NCBI GenBank assembly: GCA_937146645.1
Contig: CAKZRQ010000023.1
Coordinates: 1 to 64,000, forward strand
Origin: an uncultured Cyclobacteriaceae bacterium
Lineage (GTDB): Bacteria; Bacteroidota; Bacteroidia; Cytophagales; Cyclobacteriaceae
Direction: 5' to 3'
DNA length: 64,000 nt
Made by a program: the position numbers and the translations under genes. The notes below the pieces were generated by a model. That model had not been told where the DNA came from. It saw only the letters and a program-made list of their open reading frames with translations, and ran no database searches. Each line of letters starts with the position of its first letter. Position 1 is the first letter of the stretch. Positions 53,115 through 63,059 of the stretch are shown piece by piece.

Positions 53115-55886
53115 TTATTTAGGATTGATTGTGAAGGTTCCCGAAATAGGTATTCCGTCGAGGCCTAACCCTCTTACCCAAACAGTCATAGGTCCGGCAT
53201 TTTCATTGGTATAAAATGACAAAGAAAGTTGGCCATTTTCATCTGTTACTAAGTATGGATTCCAATATAAAGTCTGACGTTTATCTTCAATGGTTTTATT
53301 CGGCTCCTGCGAATAGTCCAATGCAAAAAACTCTTGAGTTGGTTCAAAGCCTTCAATCTCAAACTCCGCAAAGCTCCCATCATTTTGATCACCCACAGGT
53401 GAAGGGGCGTTCGGGTCATATTCCTTAAGATAAACAGCGATCACCCCATTTCGTCCTTCATCTCCAAGCATAGAAACGGTTCTGGAGACCACTTCCACAC
53501 GGTCAATATCAAATGGATTAATACTTCTTAGATTGTCCGCTGCTGTAGTGGCAGGTGAGGAAACCATTACAGCACCGTTCAGCATAATGAGTGGTTCCAA
53601 GGCACCTCCAATGGAGCTGCCCCCTCGAATTCTGATTTGTTGTCTTCCGCTTGCCCCAGATACAGATACCCTCATTCCTGGGACATTTCCTGCAAGGCTA
53701 TTTACTAAGTCTGTTGTATTTCCTTGAGCAAAAAGATCTTCACCACTCACCACATATGTTGGTTTTCCATATAGTGCTTGTCTTTTTGGCTCCGCCTCAT
53801 CTTCTACTAGAACTTCTTCTAATTCCTCAAACTCCTCCTCGTCTTCAATTGGTCTAATCGGTTCCGCCACTTCTTTGATTTCAGGGAAATCGATTTCTTT
53901 TGGGAAAGCCATAGGTGGCCTGGAGTTGTTGACCTTCTCAATTTTCTTAACAGGCTTGCCTTTCCTATCCGAAGCTTGCATGGCTAATTTCATAGTGCCA
54001 TAGAATTCCATTCCTTCCATGAAGAACTCCCCTTGGCGATTAGCCTCTAAATTCACCATTCCTTCGAAGTCATTTACGAAGGCCACCACTTCTCCAGAAG
54101 TAGGACGATTTTTCTGATCATAAAGCATCCAGCCTTCTGTCAGATTAATTTCTACAGGATATGAGAAACGATCTAACCCCATCGATTCAGGAATCTCAGA
54201 CAGCTCTAATGAGCTAACGATTCCATTGGGTTTGGTAATGGGTACAATTTGGGATTCGTCTGTGACTGAAACCGATAAGCTTGAAGGAATTGGTCTTCCT
54301 TCTTTATTGAAGATTTGAAGAGAGATATTTACCTGCTCTCTTTCTGAATAGCTTTGCTTATCAGTTAAGAGCCTCACTCGGAAAGGCTCGCCAGGCTCAG
54401 CCGCCTGTGATTCATTTACCCTTTGAAAGGGTGTAAGCACTCTTAAGGCTGTTGAATAATAATGATCAGGCCCATAATTCCTTGTCCAATTCGTATACGC
54501 CCTCAAAAAGTATCTTTCTTTTTCAAGATCCTCAGGCAAGTAAAAGTTTCCGTAAACAAGTCCATCCCTAATTGGGAATTTCTTGACCAATACCGCATTC
54601 CTGTCTGCATCTACAAGCTCCACATGAAGGACCTTGCTTAATTCATTCCTGAGATAAGGGTTACCGTAATTGAGATAGCCTTTGAAAAATAGTTCATCTC
54701 CAGCATAGTAGTAAGGCTTGTCAGTATGAAGGTATATTTTCTCCTGATAGTTTTGGGCCGTCTTTTCAAGGCTTTGTAGGAGAATGGCCTTCTCGGCATC
54801 ATAGTCCAGGGGTAGGAGAGTAGAAATTCTTTTTCTATCCATGTCCCCAGAAAAGACCAATTTTTCCGGATTAAGGATAAAGCCATTTTCCTTTACTTTA
54901 ACGTAGTCACCTTCCACTTCAAGCCATGATACTGGATATGGAGCATCAGCATAGGTGTTCACCTGTGAATATCCCTTTTGATAATGAATTTCAATTCTAC
55001 CTTTTAGATGAATCAAATATTGCCCAGGTTTATCTGCCGCCTTGACAAATTGATCAGATTTATAAGGAATTACAGAGTTACCGAGCTCATTGGCGAAATA
55101 CTCAGAACGCATATTCATACTTGGAGATCCACCTGGTTTATCACCATATAGGAAAAACCCTTCCTTTTCCTGTTCATCCTTCACTATGGATCTGAACATA
55201 TTCATCGGGGATTTCCTATAAGCTTCAGCGCGATTTTGATCCCAAACTGATTTCTGAACATCAGAAAGCGGTTCTAGTTCCTCGAATCGAGCAGAACCAG
55301 CAATTTTTGAATTTGTTCTTGATTGAAAGAAATCTTTTAGATCAAAAGTTATTTTATAGCCTAGATGATTATTGACAATCTCAATGGGTTGTTGTGAAGA
55401 AGCAGTGAAAGTGCCTTTTTCCTCTGACTCAGGAAAGTCTACTACCCATGGATTTAAAATTTCTGATTCTGAAGCGATTTCATCATTTCCAAGAAACAGA
55501 TTTTCAAATTTCCTCAGATCCCTTTCCCACGCCTTGTCTCTTGAGGCCTTTATTTCGACATCGCTTAACTCCGAAATGTAAGGCTCCATTTTAAGATTCA
55601 CAGTGAGCTCCCCACCCGGACTAAGAGTAACATTCTTAGTCTCGGCCACATATCCCAGAAATGAAAAACTGATCTCTATAGGTCCGGGCTCCAAGCCGGA
55701 AAGTACGTAAGTACCATCCATTTCAGTGGCGGTACTTATGGTGGTGTTGTTTACGAATACGTTGCAAAACGGAAGCGTTTCCCCCGTTTCAGCATCAGTT
55801 ATCAAGCCTTTGATGGTAGCTGTCTGAGCATTTATTGAAAAAAGTATGCTCAAGAAAAGTATTGAGAAGAGTAAGGGTTTTTTCAT
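53115..55886 (-). CDS. Exported CarboxypepD_reg-MG2-TonB-plug protein without receptor barrel (second of tandem)
   Basis: A 923-residue protein with a signal peptide (about 1-20). Residues about 22-110 are a carboxypeptidase-regulatory-like sandwich (TDAETGETLPFCNVFV). An MG2-like domain begins near KIYLHTDKPYYYAGDELFF, followed by further sandwich domains. A TonB plug-like domain follows RQALYG (LAGNVPGMRVSVSG, IRIRGGSSIGG, PLIMLNGAV, GRNGVIAVYLK). A last macroglobulin-type domain has YWNPYLVTDENG. No barrel is present. It overlaps the upstream paralogue by 4 nt (ATGA), so they are co-translated. Confidence 0.88.
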   Translation of the reverse strand: MKKPLLFSILFLSILFSINAQTATIKGLITDAETGETLPFCNVFVNNTTISTATEMDGTYVLSGLEPGPIEISFSFLGYVAETKNVTLSPGGELTVNLKMEPYISELSDVEIKASRDKAWERDLRKFENLFLGNDEIASESEILNPWVVDFPESEEKGTFTASSQQPIEIVNNHLGYKITFDLKDFFQSRTNSKIAGSARFEELEPLSDVQKSVWDQNRAEAYRKSPMNMFRSIVKDEQEKEGFFLYGDKPGGSPSMNMRSEYFANELGNSVIPYKSDQFVKAADKPGQYLIHLKGRIEIHYQKGYSQVNTYADAPYPVSWLEVEGDYVKVKENGFILNPEKLVFSGDMDRKRISTLLPLDYDAEKAILLQSLEKTAQNYQEKIYLHTDKPYYYAGDELFFKGYLNYGNPYLRNELSKVLHVELVDADRNAVLVKKFPIRDGLVYGNFYLPEDLEKERYFLRAYTNWTRNYGPDHYYSTALRVLTPFQRVNESQAAEPGEPFRVRLLTDKQSYSEREQVNISLQIFNKEGRPIPSSLSVSVTDESQIVPITKPNGIVSSLELSEIPESMGLDRFSYPVEINLTEGWMLYDQKNRPTSGEVVAFVNDFEGMVNLEANRQGEFFMEGMEFYGTMKLAMQASDRKGKPVKKIEKVNNSRPPMAFPKEIDFPEIKEVAEPIRPIEDEEEFEELEEVLVEDEAEPKRQALYGKPTYVVSGEDLFAQGNTTDLVNSLAGNVPGMRVSVSGASGRQQIRIRGGSSIGGALEPLIMLNGAVMVSSPATTAADNLRSINPFDIDRVEVVSRTVSMLGDEGRNGVIAVYLKEYDPNAPSPVGDQNDGSFAEFEIEGFEPTQEFFALDYSQEPNKTIEDKRQTLYWNPYLVTDENGQLSLSFYTNENAGPMTVWVRGLGLDGIPISGTFTINPK

Positions 55887-58513
55887 TGCAGATTTTGGGT
55901 GGGAGTACGTTTGGCTTGAGTTGGTTTTAAATCGTTAAATCGGAATCTACCATAGACTGGTTCACCCTCCGCTGTTATCCCTCTTACTTCTACCCAGATG
56001 GGTCCTGACTCCTTGTTAGTGGTAAACTGTATTTGCGTGGATAAGTTGTTTTTTCGTGCGATTAGTGCTGGGTTCCAATACAAAACAGGCTTAAACTCAT
56101 CTGTTGATTCATTGGCCTCCTTAATTCTTTGGTTCAGCTCTGACAAGTTTTGATATCCATCGAAAACGAAAGATTGAAATGTGTTAAGACTGGCTTCAAT
56201 GGCTTTTTGGTAATCTTCTCCAGTCTTCGTGTAAATCGCGATTATACCATTTCGGCCCTGATCACCCAAAGTATTTACTAGACGTCTTACCACTTCCACC
56301 CGATCTATGGCAAAGACATTGATCCTTGATAAGACATCAATAACTGGAGTCCCTGCAAGTCCAGCCGGAATTCCATTGATCATTACCAAGGGTTCTCCTC
56401 CTCGAAAACTTACTGCTAGAGGATTTCCACCTACTCTCATACCCGGAACTTTAGAGGAAAGCAAAAATAGAAATTGCCTGGTATCCCCATTTAACTGAAG
56501 CTCGGAAGGATCTACCACATTATCAGGAGCTCCGTAAACTGCTCTTGACGGCTCATCCTTCCTTTGTGCTTCTATCACAGCTTCTTCCATAATGATTTCT
56601 CCTTCCTCTAAATCATTATAAATCTCTTCTTCGGAGAAAAACTGATTCCCGGTCAGTTTTGGATTTGAATATTCAAAATCGGGCAAGGGGATGTCTTCAG
56701 CGTACCGTCGTACCTCTAATGTTTTAATGGTCTTTGGGAATTCTCCGTTGGCTATACCTTTCACAGCAACTTCGAATTCACCTTCATAATTCAAATCTTC
56801 TAATCGGTATTCACCGTCCTTACCCACTTTGAGTTGTCTCTGGTCTTCAAACCCATTGATTAGTAGCTGGACATCTCCTTTAACCGGTTGCTGGTTGATA
56901 TCGTAGATGTTGCCTTTTAATCCGATGCCAAACTCTGGTTCAATCAAAAAGCTTTCTAAATCTTTTTCTACGGACATAATTCGTAATGCCTCAGTAATTC
57001 CTTTATTTCTGGGTCCAGGCTGGGTTTGGTTCAAATCCAATATCGAAACCGACAGGTTGGCATCAGTCGGTTTTCCATCTGATCCGCTGATCATTAGATT
57101 GAGGGTTACAGGTTCGTTGGCCTGATAGACTTGCTTGTCCGCGAAAAAAGAAACTCCGAGGGATTCGGTAGTTTGGTCTTGAGCATTTGGGAAGTCATCC
57201 CAATCCAGAATTTGAATAGGTTTTTCAAAAAGACCTATTGGGCCATAATTGGTGCTCCATGCGGTGTACGCTCTTAAAATATAGTTTCCTGGATCAAGAT
57301 TTTTCTTTGAAGCGAGTGACCCAATCGATAGTCCAGAGCTAATTTTGGATACGGTGTTTAAAACCAAAGTATCCTTTTCAATTGACCACAATTCCACGTG
57401 TAAGGTCTTACTTAATTCATCAATAAAAGAAGCTTGACCATACTTGATAAATCCTTTAAAAAATATCTCTTCGTTGGGCCAGTAAAAATCACGATCTGAA
57501 TGAATATAGACTCTTTCCTGAAGACCTGCGGCAGTCTTTTCTAAATTTTGGATTTCGAATAGTTTTTCACCTTCAAAGTCACTCGGTAAATAAAAAACCG
57601 GGCTATGAGGTTCTATGAGACCGGTAAATTGAACATCATCCTTTCTGATAGGGGCTCCATTAGCTTTTAGAATTAGCCTTTCTTTTAAGCTGGAGACTGA
57701 ACCTTTCGTGCCATCCTCAAAAGTGACTGAAAAAGGATTAAAGGAAACAGAATATTCATCATCAGATTCGCCATAAAAAACCTGTGGATTTGGGTTTGGA
57801 TCAAAGCCATCTGTTTCTCCAGAAAGCAATTTTAGCAATTGAAATTCTAGTGATCTTTCATATAAATCCAGTCGATTCTTGTTGAGAAATGTGGCCTCTT
57901 CGGCACTTTGAGGATCTAGCTGGAAATAGGCATAATCTGCGATAATCTCCATCTCTACACATCCTAGAATAAAAGGTTCAAAATATGCGGTGATCAAATA
58001 CCCGGTTTGGGAATTCCTAAAAAAAATGGCTTCCTCTGCAGATACCATTATTTCTTTCTCATCAGATGAGAAGATTAATGCCTCAGGATTTAGTAATTCT
58101 AAGTCTGGAACAGGGTCAGCTTCCATGCCCAAAAAATTCTGATAGAATTGAGTTTCATATTTTTCCCTCTTTTTCTCTGAAAAAGTAATTGGTGGAGGGG
58201 CCAGAGCGGTTTTTGGAGATAGGGCAATGGCTAGATCAGAATTTTCAGAATCTATAAAAATGCTTTGCTTAAACATGTCATATCCAGATGCCTTGGCTTG
58301 GAGGGTCCAATTTCCTTTTGCCATGCGTGGCATGATAAAAATCCCAAGACTGTCTGAATACGTTTGAAATGAGGTGCCAGGGATGAAGACGTGGGCACCT
58401 GAAATTATTGACCCTGTCAATTCATCCTTAACTGTTCCTTGTAAAATGCTCGATTGAGAAAAGCACCGAGTTAAGATGAAAACAAAAAAGACAAGGATGA
58501 AGAATTTATGCAT
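55883..58513 (-). CDS. Exported CarboxypepD_reg-MG2-TonB-plug protein without receptor barrel (first of tandem)
   Basis: An 876-residue protein with a signal peptide (about 1-20, ending CFSQ). The order of domains equals that of the next gene: regulatory sandwich (TVKDELTGSIISGAHVFI), MG2-like domain (RVYIHSDRDFYWPNEEIFF), more sandwiches, plug (RAVYG ... LSSKVPGMRVGG, PLVMINGIPAG, GRNGIIAIYTK) and the final YWNPALIARK domain. The plug is shorter than in its neighbour. It is the first gene of a three-gene set ending with a small barrel (52417). Function unknown. Confidence 0.88.
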   Translation of the reverse strand: MHKFFILVFFVFILTRCFSQSSILQGTVKDELTGSIISGAHVFIPGTSFQTYSDSLGIFIMPRMAKGNWTLQAKASGYDMFKQSIFIDSENSDLAIALSPKTALAPPPITFSEKKREKYETQFYQNFLGMEADPVPDLELLNPEALIFSSDEKEIMVSAEEAIFFRNSQTGYLITAYFEPFILGCVEMEIIADYAYFQLDPQSAEEATFLNKNRLDLYERSLEFQLLKLLSGETDGFDPNPNPQVFYGESDDEYSVSFNPFSVTFEDGTKGSVSSLKERLILKANGAPIRKDDVQFTGLIEPHSPVFYLPSDFEGEKLFEIQNLEKTAAGLQERVYIHSDRDFYWPNEEIFFKGFIKYGQASFIDELSKTLHVELWSIEKDTLVLNTVSKISSGLSIGSLASKKNLDPGNYILRAYTAWSTNYGPIGLFEKPIQILDWDDFPNAQDQTTESLGVSFFADKQVYQANEPVTLNLMISGSDGKPTDANLSVSILDLNQTQPGPRNKGITEALRIMSVEKDLESFLIEPEFGIGLKGNIYDINQQPVKGDVQLLINGFEDQRQLKVGKDGEYRLEDLNYEGEFEVAVKGIANGEFPKTIKTLEVRRYAEDIPLPDFEYSNPKLTGNQFFSEEEIYNDLEEGEIIMEEAVIEAQRKDEPSRAVYGAPDNVVDPSELQLNGDTRQFLFLLSSKVPGMRVGGNPLAVSFRGGEPLVMINGIPAGLAGTPVIDVLSRINVFAIDRVEVVRRLVNTLGDQGRNGIIAIYTKTGEDYQKAIEASLNTFQSFVFDGYQNLSELNQRIKEANESTDEFKPVLYWNPALIARKNNLSTQIQFTTNKESGPIWVEVRGITAEGEPVYGRFRFNDLKPTQAKRTPTQNLQ

Positions 58514-58530
58514 TAAGGATTAAATATCAG

Positions 58531-58563
58531 GATTAAAAAAAGCTCCTGGATTTTAGGAGCTTT
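58531..58563 (-). terminator. Terminator after the gltX transcript
   Basis: AAAGCTCCT (58539-58547) pairs with AGGAGCTTT (58555-58563), followed on the minus strand by a T run. It lies about 21 nt before the start of the MG2/plug gene. Confidence 0.82.
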
Positions 58564-58584
58564 ATTAAAATATGTCAGAAAGAA

Positions 58585-58791
58585 TTAATCATCTTTTTCT
58601 TTTTTCAAGTCATCCATGTCATCACGATCCTTCAACTTTTTATCTTCTACGTTTTTATTAAGGAATTCGTTGATTTTATCGACAGAAAATGAGGAAGAGA
58701 TTTCTCCAAAGGAGTCTATTTCCATTTTGAAGCCTTGTAAATCCTCGTGAACCTTAGGCTCCTCTTTTTTACTTTTTTTCTTTTTTGCCAT
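58585..58791 (-). CDS. Small charged protein downstream of gltX
   Basis: A 68-residue, very hydrophilic protein: a Lys-rich start (MAKKKKSKKEE), a central FKMEIDSFGEISSSFSVDKINEFLN segment, and a charged C-terminus. It lies 7 nt after gltX and before a terminator, so it is co-transcribed. The central segment looks conserved rather than random, but I cannot name a function. Confidence 0.7.
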   Translation of the reverse strand: MAKKKKSKKEEPKVHEDLQGFKMEIDSFGEISSSFSVDKINEFLNKNVEDKKLKDRDDMDDLKKEKDD

Positions 58792-58798
58792 CGCCTAT

Positions 58799-60337
58799 TT
58801 AGTCTATGGAGGTTAATTCAGATAAAGCGAACTCAATTCTCTTGATCACTTCATCTTTGCCTAAAATACTAAAAACCCGCATCAAATCAGGTCCTGCTCC
58901 TGAACCAGTTACCGCAAGTCTTACGGCCTGCATTACTTTGCCCATTTTGATTTCTTCAGCTTCTGCAGCGGCGGCTAGCTCTTCCTTGGCACTTTCAGGA
59001 TTAAAACCTGCTTCAAAATCACCTAGCCTGCTGATGTATTGATTCAAAACCTTGATGGCATCCTGATTCCATCTTTTGGAAGCGATCTTTTCATCAAAGC
59101 TTTGCGGAGCAATAACCAGAAGCTTGCTTGCCGGCCAAAGTTCCTGAGGGAATGTAACTCTTTCCTTATTCAAAGCAGCCGCAGCTGTTGCAAGCTCCTT
59201 AGAAAGTTCAAAGCCATCTTTTGCCGCATCGGCAATAATAAATTCTGCAAGGACTTCATTGTCCATGTTTTTCAGATATTGCTCGTTATACCATTTGGCT
59301 TTTTCTATATCGAACTTCGTTCCTGATTTGCCAATTCTCTCAAGAGAAAAAGCTTCAATCAGCTCATCCTTCGTGAAAAGCTCTCTGTCATCACCCGGAT
59401 TCCAACCGAGGAAGGCAAGGAAGTTTAGCAAAGCATCAGGCAAATATCCTTGCTCCCTAAAACCGGGTGCCGAAGCACCATCTTTTTGATTCTCCCAATC
59501 TATTGGGAAGACGGGGAAACCAAGTTTGTCCCCATCTCTTTTTGAAAGTTTGCCATTGCCATCAGGCTTAAGAAGCAGCGGCAAATGCGCGAACTCAGGC
59601 ATAGAATCCTTCCAGCCCAAATATTTATAAAGCAACACATGAAGTGGGGCAGAAGGAAGCCACTCTTCACCTCGAATAACATGGGTGATCCCCATCAAAT
59701 GATCATCCACAATATTGGCGAGATGATAAGTCGGCATACCATCGGATTTCATCAGGACTTTATCATCTAAAGTAGAGGTATGAACCACCACCCATCCTCG
59801 GATCAAATCTTTCAATCTCACTTCCTCCTGTCGAGGAATTTTCACTCTAATCACATACGGGTCTCCAGATTCCAATCTTCTCTGAACTTCCCCTGCAGGA
59901 AGGGTCAAAGAATTCTTCATCTGAGTTCTGGTGATATTGTTGTATTGAGGCTGAACTACCCTCGCGGCTGTCAAGCGCTCACGCATTGCCTCAAGCTCCT
60001 CAGGAGTATCAAAGGCATAGTAAGCATGTCCTTTTTCCACTAATTCAACAGCATATTGCATGTAATCTGCCTTCCTCTCCGACTGTCGGTATGGACCAAC
60101 TTCTCCTGAAGTCCATGGACTTTCATCAGCCTGAATCCCTAACCAATCCAGAGATTCCCGGATATAATCTTCTGCTCCAGGTACGAATCGGGATTGATCG
60201 GTGTCCTCAATTCTGATGATGAATTTTCCACCCATTTTATGGGCAAAAAGATAGTTGTACAAAGCGGTACGAACCCCACCGATATGTAATGGACCAGTGG
60301 GTGATGGTGCAAATCTTACTCGAACTTCTTGGGTCAT
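58799..60337 (-). CDS. gltX: Glutamyl-tRNA synthetase
   Basis: A 512-residue class I synthetase charging tRNA-Glu (and possibly tRNA-Gln if a GatCAB route is used). The HIGH motif is HIGG at 18-21 in PSPTGPLHIGG, and the KMSKS motif is KLSKR near 262-266. FRDR-like linker and anticodon-binding domains follow. The C-terminal region has EERVTF-like and AESA segments typical of the family. A candidate -7 element lies 52 nt upstream. Confidence 0.96.
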   Translation of the reverse strand: MTQEVRVRFAPSPTGPLHIGGVRTALYNYLFAHKMGGKFIIRIEDTDQSRFVPGAEDYIRESLDWLGIQADESPWTSGEVGPYRQSERKADYMQYAVELVEKGHAYYAFDTPEELEAMRERLTAARVVQPQYNNITRTQMKNSLTLPAGEVQRRLESGDPYVIRVKIPRQEEVRLKDLIRGWVVVHTSTLDDKVLMKSDGMPTYHLANIVDDHLMGITHVIRGEEWLPSAPLHVLLYKYLGWKDSMPEFAHLPLLLKPDGNGKLSKRDGDKLGFPVFPIDWENQKDGASAPGFREQGYLPDALLNFLAFLGWNPGDDRELFTKDELIEAFSLERIGKSGTKFDIEKAKWYNEQYLKNMDNEVLAEFIIADAAKDGFELSKELATAAAALNKERVTFPQELWPASKLLVIAPQSFDEKIASKRWNQDAIKVLNQYISRLGDFEAGFNPESAKEELAAAAEAEEIKMGKVMQAVRLAVTGSGAGPDLMRVFSILGKDEVIKRIEFALSELTSID

Positions 60338-60389
60338 GGTTTTAAATTTGCCAGAAGGCAGGTCTTTTTGAATTCAGTAGACAAAGCTG

Positions 60390-60397
60390 CAAAGATA
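60390..60397 (-). promoter_or_regulatory. Candidate -7 element for gltX
   Basis: The minus strand reads TATCTTTG (TAnnTTTG), 52 nt before the gltX start codon. The -33 box is not clear. Confidence 0.45.
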
Positions 60398-60516
60398 AGT
60401 AAACCTGACGGAATGAGGGGGTTTATTCGAGCGGAGAAAAGTGCTTTCCGTGGATAGAGAAATTTAAGTTTCAAGTAATAAAAAGCCGTTCCCTAAGATT
60501 GGCAAGAATAGTCCGT

Positions 60517-60524
60517 TAGCTTTG
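60517..60524 (+). promoter_or_regulatory. Candidate -7 element for the DEAD-box helicase gene
   Basis: TAGCTTTG matches TAnnTTTG, 60 nt before the start at 60585. A TTG at 60499-60501 lies 15 nt upstream, shorter than the usual spacing. Confidence 0.4.
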
Positions 60525-60584
60525 TGGCTTCCCAAGTTGAATTAAGATTTTTTGGACCATGGATTGGGTGTAAAGCAAGGAAAT

Positions 60585-61856
60585 ATGCGATTTGAAGATC
60601 TAAAAATTATTGAGCCTATCTTGAAAGCCATTAGGGAAGAGGGGTATACCAAACCAACGGCCATTCAGGAAAAAGCCATCCCTCTGGTGTTAGTAGGTGA
60701 AGATGTTTTAGGCAGTGCTCAAACAGGGACTGGAAAGACGGCTGCATTTTCCATTCCGATTCTTCAACACCTATATCTTTCAGGTCGACAAAATCCAAGA
60801 GATCAAAAGATCCGATCTCTAATCGTTACTCCTACACGAGAATTGGCGATTCAGATTGGGGAAAGTCTTTCGACCTATGGCAAACACACGAAGATTCGCA
60901 ATGCGGTAATCTTTGGGGGAGTAAATCAAAACAAGCAGACGGATGCCTTGAAAAGGGGAGTGGATATTTTGGTGGCTACCCCAGGACGATTACTTGACTT
61001 AATGAACCAAGGCTTTATCAGCTTAAAGAATATCGAATACTTCGTCCTGGATGAGGCTGATCGAATGCTAGATATGGGCTTCATTCATGATATCAAAAAG
61101 ATCATTGCAAAGCTACCAGCCAAAAGGCAAAGCCTTTTCTTTTCAGCGACCATGCCGGATAATATCCTTGAGTTGTCAAGGAAGATTCTCAACCATCCGA
61201 AAAAGGTGGAGGTGAATCCAGTTTCATCCACCGCTCATACGATCAATCAATATCTCTATTACACAAATAAGTCTACTAAAAAGAGTCTCCTTCTACATAT
61301 TCTGAAAGATGAGGAAATGGATCAGGTTTTGGTTTTTGCCAAAACCAAACATGGTTCTGATCGGGTCAATCGTGATTTAAAAGCGAAGAAAATCAAGTCT
61401 GCCGCCATCCATGGGGATAAGAGTCAAAACCAGAGGCAGAAGGCTCTACAACAATTCAAAGATGGAGAAATTCGAGTATTGGTGGCTACGGATATAGCAG
61501 CTAGAGGAATTGATATAGATGATCTTCGATATGTGATCAATTATGATATCCCGAACATTGCAGAAACCTACGTGCACCGCATCGGTAGATCAGGGCGTGC
61601 AGGAGCCGCCGGCATAGCAATTTCTATCTCTGAGCCGGAGGAAAATGCCTTTGTGAAAGCAATTGAAAAACTGATAAAAAAGAAAATTGAGGTTATTCGT
61701 GACAACCCCTTTCCTCAAACTGATAAGCCTATGACGGCTAAGGAGAAGAAGGAATTCGAAAAGGAAAAAATCCGAAGACGTCAGGAGTTTTTTGCTAACC
61801 GGAAGAAGAAAAAGGAAGGGGGAGGGAAATCTAATAATCGCAAAGGGAGGAGATAA
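60585..61856 (+). CDS. DEAD-box ATP-dependent RNA helicase (RhlE-like)
   Basis: A 423-residue helicase. The start was set at the ATG at 60585 (MRFEDLKIIEPIL), matching the family; the TTG at 60552 would add eleven poorly fitting residues. The Q motif is PTAIQEKAI, Walker A AQTGTGKT, then PTRELA, ATPGRLLD, DEAD (VLDEADRM), SAT (FFSATMP), ARGIDI and HRIGRSGRAG. The C-terminal tail is short and basic (KKKKEGGGKSNNRKGRR). It remodels RNA, probably in ribosome assembly or mRNA turnover. Confidence 0.94.
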   Translation: MRFEDLKIIEPILKAIREEGYTKPTAIQEKAIPLVLVGEDVLGSAQTGTGKTAAFSIPILQHLYLSGRQNPRDQKIRSLIVTPTRELAIQIGESLSTYGKHTKIRNAVIFGGVNQNKQTDALKRGVDILVATPGRLLDLMNQGFISLKNIEYFVLDEADRMLDMGFIHDIKKIIAKLPAKRQSLFFSATMPDNILELSRKILNHPKKVEVNPVSSTAHTINQYLYYTNKSTKKSLLLHILKDEEMDQVLVFAKTKHGSDRVNRDLKAKKIKSAAIHGDKSQNQRQKALQQFKDGEIRVLVATDIAARGIDIDDLRYVINYDIPNIAETYVHRIGRSGRAGAAGIAISISEPEENAFVKAIEKLIKKKIEVIRDNPFPQTDKPMTAKEKKEFEKEKIRRRQEFFANRKKKKEGGGKSNNRKGRR

Positions 61857-61875
61857 TCTGTTTGAACATAGAAAC

Positions 61876-61907
61876 AAAAAAAGGAATCCAATTGGATTCC
61901 TTTTTTT
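61876..61907. terminator. Bidirectional terminator, perfect palindrome
   Basis: A 32-nt perfect palindrome: seven A, GGAATCCAA, its mirror, seven T. It sits between the convergent helicase and rplS genes and has a T run in both directions. Confidence 0.92.
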
Positions 61908-61927
61908 GAAAATTATTGAGTGGAGGC

Positions 61928-62293
61928 TTAGTGCTTCACTCTGATCTTTTCCTTGATACGAGCTGCCTTTCCCTGGCGGCCTCTAAGGTAGAAAAGTCTT
62001 GCTCTTCTTACTCTACCTTGTCTCAAAAGATCGATTTTCTCTATAGATGGAGAAAGGATAGGGAAGATACGCTCCACTCCGATACCGTTAGAAATCTTTC
62101 TTACTGTGAAAGTTTCACCGTTAGAGTTAGGGTTTCTTCTTTGGATCACTGTACCCTGAAACTGCTGGATACGCTCCTTGTTACCTTCCTTAATACGTAC
62201 GTGAACATTCACGGTATCTCCGGCTTTGAAAGAAGGGAATTTGGCTCTCACCTCATTGTATTCCTCTTCTACTATTTTAATTAGATCGCTCAT
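61928..62293 (-). CDS. rplS: 50S ribosomal protein L19
   Basis: A 121-residue ribosomal protein. [21 protein letters not shown] near 25-45, [17 protein letters not shown] and [19 protein letters not shown] are the family signatures. It lies at the 3' end of the rpsP-rimM-trmD-rplS cluster and ends at a bidirectional terminator. A 47-nt gap separates it from trmD and contains a short 5-bp inverted repeat (AGCCA/TGGCT). Confidence 0.97.
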   Translation of the reverse strand: MSDLIKIVEEEYNEVRAKFPSFKAGDTVNVHVRIKEGNKERIQQFQGTVIQRRNPNSNGETFTVRKISNGIGVERIFPILSPSIEKIDLLRQGRVRRARLFYLRGRQGKAARIKEKIRVKH

Positions 62294-62340
62294 AGCTTTT
62301 ATATTTTATGCTTTCGCTGTTTAGCCAACGCGTGGCTTAT

Positions 62341-63057
62341 TCAATTACTTTTTGACTCGCTATCCTCCGAAGTAGAATTCGACTTTTCCATAAGGTCCGG
62401 TCTTCTTTCTTTCGTTCGGCGTACCGACGCTTCAAACCTCCATTCGTTGATCTTGGCTTCATGCCCTGACAGCAATACATCCGGAACTTTCATTCCTTCG
62501 TATTCTGCAGGCCGGGTATAAACCGGCGGAGCCAGGAGATCATCCTGAAAAGAATCTGTAAGAGCTGAAGTTTCATCATTGAGTACTCCGGGAATTAATC
62601 TGATCACAGCATCTGCGACTACTGCCGCGGCGATTTCTCCTCCTGAGAGGACAAAGTCACCAACGCTGATCTCTCTTGTGATGTATTTTTCTCTCACTCT
62701 TTCATCTACGCCTTTGTAGTGACCACAAAGAATCAATAGATTTTTTTTGAGTGAAAGTGAATTAGCCATTCCCTGATCAAATTTCTCTCCGTCTGGTGTC
62801 ATGTAAATGATCTCGTCATAGTCACGATCCTTCTGAAGTGATTCGATGCAGCGAGCAATGGGCTCAATCATCATCACCATTCCTGCACCTCCTCCAAAAG
62901 CATAATCATCGACCTGCTTCTGTTTTCCGGTGGCATAATCACGCAGGTTATGTGTCCTTACTTTGGCTATGCCTTTATCCTCAGCTCTTTTCAGAATCGA
63001 GTGAGAAAATGGGCTCGCCAAGAGGTCGGGTACTACGCTGATTATATCAATGTGCAT
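62341..63057 (-). CDS. trmD: tRNA (guanine37-N1)-methyltransferase
   Basis: A 238-residue SPOUT methyltransferase forming m1G37, which prevents frameshifting. The knot region has [23 protein letters not shown] near 107-120, and [18 protein letters not shown] near 127-144. [18 protein letters not shown] is the C-terminal hallmark. It lies 2 nt after rimM. A C-terminal acidic tail ([12 protein letters not shown]) is extra. Confidence 0.97.
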   Translation of the reverse strand: MHIDIISVVPDLLASPFSHSILKRAEDKGIAKVRTHNLRDYATGKQKQVDDYAFGGGAGMVMMIEPIARCIESLQKDRDYDEIIYMTPDGEKFDQGMANSLSLKKNLLILCGHYKGVDERVREKYITREISVGDFVLSGGEIAAAVVADAVIRLIPGVLNDETSALTDSFQDDLLAPPVYTRPAEYEGMKVPDVLLSGHEAKINEWRFEASVRRTKERRPDLMEKSNSTSEDSESKSN

Positions 63058-63059
63058 AC

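Noticed and set aside
62294..62340. Inverted repeat AGCCA/TGGCT between trmD and rplS as a regulator site
   Set aside because: Only 5 bp with a 5-nt loop and no T run; too weak to call.
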